Origin: Calliopum simillimum
Taxonomy: Eukaryota; Arthropoda; Insecta; Diptera; Lauxaniidae
Reading direction: 5' to 3'
NCBI GenBank assembly: GCA_951812925.1
Contig: OX638370.1
Location: 114,032,897-114,096,896, forward strand
Length of the DNA stretch: 64,000 bases
Part shown: piece after piece, positions 58,391-64,000 of the stretch
Layout: each line of letters begins with the position of its first letter
Position numbering within the stretch: position 1 is the first letter of the stretch
The notes under the pieces: generated by a model
Told to the model about the DNA's origin: nothing
Seen by the model: the letters and a program-made list of their open reading frames with translations, nothing else
Database searches by the model: none
Program-made: the position numbers and the translations under genes

Positions 58391-58934
58391 ACCAATGTAT
58401 GGATGTATTCGTGTTCAAACTCATTAATGAAGTTGAATGAGCTTTTGAAGGTTTTCAAACTCTGTTTGAGAGCAACGATCAGATACTTCATGGGTGTAAA
58501 GCAGTTTTAAGACTTCAATCGAATACTCTAAAAACAGAAGGTATGTTAGATACTGCGCGTTGAGTTGCAGTTCAGGACTGGTTTGATTGCAGTGCGTTTG
58601 AACTGTGTTACGTATTTATTTTTGTGTATATTATAACCGGATATATTTTTTTCTTGAAATTGTTGAGAACAGATTATCGCGCAATTTTTTCCGCAGGACA
58701 ATTTAATGCTAATAAGCAACAAATATTCATATTGAAGCAACTACGCACACGACCATCTAATTATTTTGACAATTTTTATAGCTCATTTTGCACACTGTGC
58801 CATGTAAGAATATTCCATGCTGTGTGTTTGAGTGTAGTACTCTATCGTTAAATGTTGCCTCCGTTTCAATTTCGTTTTTATGATCTTTATTGACAGCTAA
58901 TAACGTCATCGTTGATGCGCACAAAAATCGCAAA

Positions 58935-58972
58935 GTCAGATGATGATGGTGATGATGATGTTGATGATGTTT
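58935..58972 (+). repeat. GAT microsatellite
   Basis: GATGATGATGGTGATGATGA and onwards, about 38 bp. Confidence 0.85.
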
Positions 58973-58999
58973 AGGAAAGTCAAGACTAAAGCAGACTAT

Positions 59000-61055
59000 T
59001 ACCTACTGCTACCAATTTCTAAGTAAAAACAAATACACAGAACTTTGCTGGCGGGTTGTGTTGTATCATCAATGATTTCATAAACAAATGAAAATCCATG
59101 GGAATTGTTGCGTCGCTGTTTTAACTTGGCTTGATAGTTTTTTTTTTCTATTTCTATCTACAAATTTTATTTAAGTTATTTTTAGGACATATTGTGCGTT
59201 ATTTTTAAATTTGTTCAATTTATACATTTTTACTTGTTTTTTTTTTTTTTTTGCAATATTATCATGCAGCCCATTTGGCGCTGCTGTTATGCATTTAAAT
59301 TACTAATGTACGTTAAATTGCGGGTGCCGCACCACCTGGTGCAACACTTCTTGGAAATTCTTGTTTTTGTAACGAGTTAATTATGTACAAAATTTTGATA
59401 TTTACAAAGTGGCAAAAGGCTGTGATGTTGATGTTAGTGGTGGTGATGGTGTTTGGGCCAAAAGTGTGCGCACATATTTGGGTCAATAAAAAAAAGTGCG
59501 CATCTGTTGTGTTGTATTACTGATGATGTGTAATGCAGAGAACATTTTTATAAAAATAAAGAAACATTTTTATTTACTGTTTACAGAAGAAACATTTACA
59601 TTTATTTGCTGTTTTTTAAATCAAAGAAATCAGCTATTGTTTTTGTATATTTAAATTTTAACAAAATAAATTAAGGAAATTTCTGACACGGCGTAAACAA
59701 TAGGACGTTGATCAAGAACTCAAATGCGGAACTCAATTAATTTGAAATTGATCTTTAGCAGTGAAATTTTCTGCAAAAAAATAAATAAGAAGAAATGTTT
59801 ATGTTTCAACTCACATGCTGGGGCATTTGTCATTGTATTTTGTTTACTTAAAATATTTACAAAAATACAGGAGACTGACCTACAGTTTATTGACAGCCAG
59901 GGGCTTAAGTTAGTTTTCATGTTAGCTTAAATAAATTATCCTATTATACTGGTGAAGCAAAAGTATAATCATAGAATTAATTGGCAGTCAGTTTGTTTGG
60001 CAAATCCCCTGTGTACAAGTTTATTCAATTCTTAGGAAAAATGTCTAAGGAACCTTACCTCTACGTTCAACATTTTTTCGTCGCATTTCCTTTTGAAAAT
60101 TTTACCTTGCATCCGTATTTTGGTAATAATATTATAAATGTGAAAGTTACTTTGTCTGTCTGTTATTTTTTTCTACCTAAGCCGCCTAACAGATTTAGAT
60201 GAATTTTGGTCTGAAGATAGCTTGAAAACCTAGAAAGAACAAAAGCTGGTTTCTATCTCTGAAATCATCCCTTAAAGTGGTGAAATGTGGGGTGGAATTT
60301 TGTGTGGGGAATCAATCATTGTGTATGAAACCCTATCACTCAGAAACTATTCAGCCAATGGAGCTGAAAATTTGGCAATAAGAGAAGCTCAGGTATATGA
60401 AGGCTTTCATGCTAAGTATACACGAAAGTCTCATATAGAATTCATAGTCAAAATAAAGAATATCTAGGTATACTAAAATGTACCCCTGAGGAGTTATAAA
60501 AGGTTGAAACTGATTTTTTGACATGTTTTCGAAAAAAAAAATTTCTTGGGTCACTTTAGCATTTAAGAGAAAACCTTTTTTATGGAAAATTTTAAGCTTA
60601 TTGTATGAGCTTTTGAAAAGTGTATTTGGTTCATAGGGCTTTAAAGGATTTTGCAAAGCACTGGACCTTTAAAGTTGTATTTCAAATTTTGTAATAATTT
60701 TTGCCTTTGGCGGCCATTTTAGTATGAAAAAGGTCTTATTTACATATCCCTTTACACTAGTTATTCGCATGCGTTGCGCTGCATATCTACTGGATCCTTT
60801 AAATGGATTGTTCTTGAAAAGTATCTTTTTCCGAACTCAATTAAAAAAATTTGTATAAAAAATGTCCTATCCAATTAAAGGAAATTTAACTAAAACTCCA
60901 AAAAAAATTATAAAAAGGTATATTAATAGGACCTTTTTCGTACTAAAATGGCCACCAAAGTCAAAATATATGCAATAAAATTGAAGACACAGGTGAATAA
61001 GATTTGAACCCTTTTCGTATCACTTTATATGAAATGAAATTTTATTCACCAGTGT
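59000..61055. other. Non-coding stretch
   Basis: Near 60130-60330 is a segment (ATTATAAATGTGAAAGT, TTTGTCTGTCTG, CTCAGAAACTATTCAGCC) of a style seen in repetitive non-autonomous insect elements. No gene recognised. Confidence 0.35.
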
Positions 61056-61059
61056 CAAA

Positions 61060-61990
61060 TAGTTTCAGAGATATGACAATTTTGGTTTTTTTAGAATGAG
61101 GGTCATGGCCCCGCCCATTTTTTTTTGAAAATTTTTTTTCCAAGTGCCAATTAGATATTTACCCCTGAGTAAAATATTTCCAGAAATACGACGAATTTCG
61201 GGTAGAGAGGGCGTGGCATCACCCATTTTTTTTTTATTGAATACTATTTACTAAAGTATTGTTCATATATGTACTAAATCTCATACTCCTAAGTTAAACA
61301 GTTTCGAAGATAGGATTGATTGTTTCCTTATTTTCACATAAATATCGTTTTACCGACCTGCAACGGCCCGGCGGAACGGTCAAATAAGTTCCGAACGGCA
61401 CCAACTTTTTCTCGCTTGGTGTCTATACCAAGTAGACCAAAATAAGTTCTGAAAAAAATACTGCCCCTATACCAACTAAGTATCTTAAATTGGTTTAACA
61501 TTATTAGATTGGCATATCCTGTTCTCTTCACTTTACCTGATATCAAATCTTACGTATATTCACATGTGTAAAATAGTTTCAGAGATGTGACAGATTTGTT
61601 TTTTTTTAGAAGGAGGAGATGTGACCTCCACCATTTTTTATTGAAAATATTTTGCCCAGTGTCAATTACCGAATGTTAGTCTCCTGAGTCCAATATTTCG
61701 AGAGATACGACAAATTTCGGGTGCAGTGAGCGTGGCATCGTCCGCTTTTTTAATGGATGCTATTAACCTTAGTATTTTTCATATACATACCAAATTTCAT
61801 AAATATTTGTCGATTAATTTCAAAGGTAGGACTAATTCCTTCGATTAACGCAACATATTTTCAAATAAATAGCGTTTTTCCATCCTTCAACGGCCTGGGG
61901 GCTCAGTCAAATATTTTTCGATTAGAACCAAAATTTTTATGCTTTGTACTTACACCAATAGGAAACCTTTTAGCTTCTGGAAGCAAAATA
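61060..61990 (+). repeat. Direct duplication, ~510-bp offset
   Basis: About 61060-61480 and 61568-61990 are diverged direct copies: AGTTTCAGAGATATGACA against AGTTTCAGAGATGTGACA, CGACGAATTTCGGGT against CGACAAATTTCGGGT, GAGGGCGTGGCATC against GTGAGCGTGGCATC, and CAACGGCC. The GGCGTGGCAT boxes recall the DINE-like boxes. Non-coding. Confidence 0.7.
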
Positions 61991-61999
61991 TTTTCCATT

Positions 62000-63770
62000 T
62001 ATAGTTTTTGCGATAGGTTTATTACATAAAAACATAACCTTTTTTCTAATCGCAAAAGCATGAAAATCCCAACATTTTTTTTTGTAACTTTTTGTCTTAT
62101 TTTTAGAATGTAAATTTCATACCAAAACTCATATATGGCTTATTAAGAGTTGTGTTCAAAATGTTCATAATATTATGTTTCATATCACTCTCATGGTAAG
62201 AGTGTCTGCCTGAAATATAAAAAAAAACCCAACTCTCATAAACATATGATATTACAAAAGTTTATTTCAAGGGCATATTCGAGAGACTCTCAGCTGAATA
62301 TTAAATTCTTTTAGAGTACATTTTTATATTGTTTTGTTTAAAATCCATATGAAGTATGTTGTTAAAAAAAAATACATGCACTCACACATATATAAAAACG
62401 TTGAAAGTGTATGCTCATTTTAAAAACTTAATCCAGTAGATTGACAGTAGTGGTAGTAGTAACAGCAACTATAAACTAAAACACAAAAAAATAAAACACT
62501 AAAACTAAAAGCCGATGGTAATAAATACCTCCATTAAATTGTTTGACGCCTTAAAGGCGCTAGTGATTGAAAGTATTTTTCCATTTTTTTTTTATTTCCA
62601 AAATTTTTATAGGAAATCTACATAATTAATTTGCAATATTCATGTGAATATTGTCGTCCTAAAGAAAACAAATCGCACAGCATGAAGGTGTTCGTTCCTG
62701 CGCCAATAAATCGATAAAATTAAAATGAATGAAAGAATGATGTACGCTAAATTAATTATAAACAGCCAACACTAAATGAAATACATGCTACCTGACTAAG
62801 CACAAGAAAAAAAAGTTGTTTATATGAATTATCGATTAAAGAAATTTTTAGAGGAAAGGCACGTTTCTTGAGTTTTTGTTTAAACATATTAACATTAGAA
62901 ACAAATGCTTCTCTTGTTAAGTATCCAACAAAAATCCCAAAAATATTTTTGGTGTTTAAGAAAAAACAAGTACCATTCTGAGTTAAATGTAAATAATCGT
63001 ATCTAATATTCACACTAATGATTTAAGTTGTAATACAGGTGAAATTATTGATTCAAAGTCATCATGATATATTGGTACGAATGTAGTACTAAGTAGATTC
63101 GTTGAATTTATTCCAGTTCGCAAGAGATCTTGCTCAAGAGTGCAAAAATCGTTCTGTTGAGGCATATTTAAAGCTAAATCAAGCCCACAGTAAGCTGCGT
63201 AGTTCATTTCCGCCAATGACATCGACTAGTCATAATCTTTCTCAACAAACTTCAGCTTTCAACTTTTCTAAGAGAATCATTACTTTTTGAATTTTCCTAT
63301 ATGGGTGATTCTCAGATAACTGTACTTTTTGTGTCCTCTGGCGATTTCACCTATACAGTAGGCTTTTTTTTCACAAAAAATTACGCTATAAGTTAGAAAC
63401 TATGTTTTCCTAATAGAGCGTATCAATTTTACCACCAAATATTTATTGGTCTACAGAAAACGAGTTACTACACATATTAAGTAAATACTTAAGGCTACAA
63501 TATTCTGAGCTCATCTGCAGTTTTGAATTATTTTTAGAGGGCACAATTTCGAATTGAAAACTGTCCCCTAGTTTTGAAAAAAAAAAATTTCTTGAAAGCA
63601 TTATGCTACTACTGCATGGTACTACTGTTTCAGTCAATAGATTGCAATACATATGCATTAGTTCTGATCACTATCCATCACCCAAAGGTCATGATGTCAA
63701 GACGAGTCCGAAAAGAAATCTGTTTGCGTTTTATAGGGCAGTTTATAAACAAAAGCAGTTTTTTTTTAAA
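62000..63770. other. Non-coding stretch
   Basis: AT-rich, no gene or element recognised. Confidence 0.4.
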
Positions 63771-63778
63771 AACTATGG

Positions 63779-63972
63779 TCACAAACGTGGCACTCGGCAC
63801 TCCCAGGTAGTACATTTTATTTTATGCATGAAACAATTTTTTTGTAGGATTTGCATACATGACCCCAAATTCTTTCGGAAAAATCTTTAACTCAAAAGCG
63901 TGCTTTACAATGAGCGATAAACTACAAAAATGTCACAAACGTGGCGCATCAAAAATGTCACAAACGTGGCAC
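63779..63972 (+). repeat. Three TCACAAACGTGGC motifs at the window edge
   Basis: TCACAAACGTGGCACTC near 63779, TGTCACAAACGTGGCGC near 63929 and TGTCACAAACGTGGCACTT near 63956, all in one orientation. They may be subterminal repeats of an element continuing off the window. Confidence 0.5.
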
Positions 63973-64000
63973 TTTTTATCAGTCTGCAAAAAACATATTT

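Noticed and set aside
61334..61546. Minus-strand 70-codon frame
   Set aside because: Lies within a duplicated repeat block; the other copy does not keep the frame.

Overview
This is eukaryotic nuclear DNA, AT-rich and transposon-rich, with spliced genes. Protein content (an insect-type Myd88, a pickpocket-family channel), several mariner relics and DINE-1/mini-me-like repeats with a GTCY-type microsatellite point to a higher fly (Brachycera). A tephritid fruit fly is plausible but not proved. There is no sign of bacterial or organellar sequence, and no CRISPR array or tRNA/rRNA gene that I can support.

Genes. Only two host genes are convincing, and they diverge from each other. (1) At the left edge, on the minus strand (1904 to 90, continuing off the window), is Myd88, the Toll-pathway adaptor. 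Three exons encode a death domain, a Ser/Thr/Glu/Gln-rich linker and the first part of a TIR domain, with matching splice sites and phases. (2) On the plus strand (10184-15143) is a pickpocket-type DEG/ENaC sodium-channel subunit in eight predicted exons, about 553 aa. Its second membrane segment lacks the usual Gly-Gly of the pore motif. One of its introns carries a decayed pogo/Tigger-like transposase and a DINE-1-like element.

Between the genes (1.9-10.2 kb) lie a cluster of 310-bp MITEs, a decayed mellifera/irritans-type mariner (about 7.8-9.14 kb) split by a 598-bp MITE at a TA inside its reading frame, and another 310-bp MITE. These stack into a readable insertion history.

From 15.2 kb to the end (almost 49 kb) I find no convincing host exon. 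The stretch is a mosaic: three long DINE-1-like copies (12.5, 18.9 and 43.9 kb) and several fragments; an internally deleted mariner with intact inverted repeats (23464-24362); two non-LTR retrotransposon remnants with RNase H motifs (39.1-39.95 kb minus, 53.1-53.6 kb plus); many foldback or TIR elements (19.6, 28.0, 28.5, 30.0, 32.3-34.1, 41.7, 51.5, 57.5 kb); and degenerate tandem repeats of about 38, 42 and 110 bp plus AT-rich minisatellites. The most distinctive structure is at 32.9-33.85 kb: a foldback element whose arms are built from about 21-bp subrepeats, sitting inside a larger element with its own inverted termini. The region could be intergenic or a giant intron.

No clearly new biological system was found. 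The observations most worth following are the altered ppk pore motif, the foldback element, the nested mariner/MITE insertion, the hairpin in a Myd88 intron, and several apparently unnamed MITE families with shared termini.
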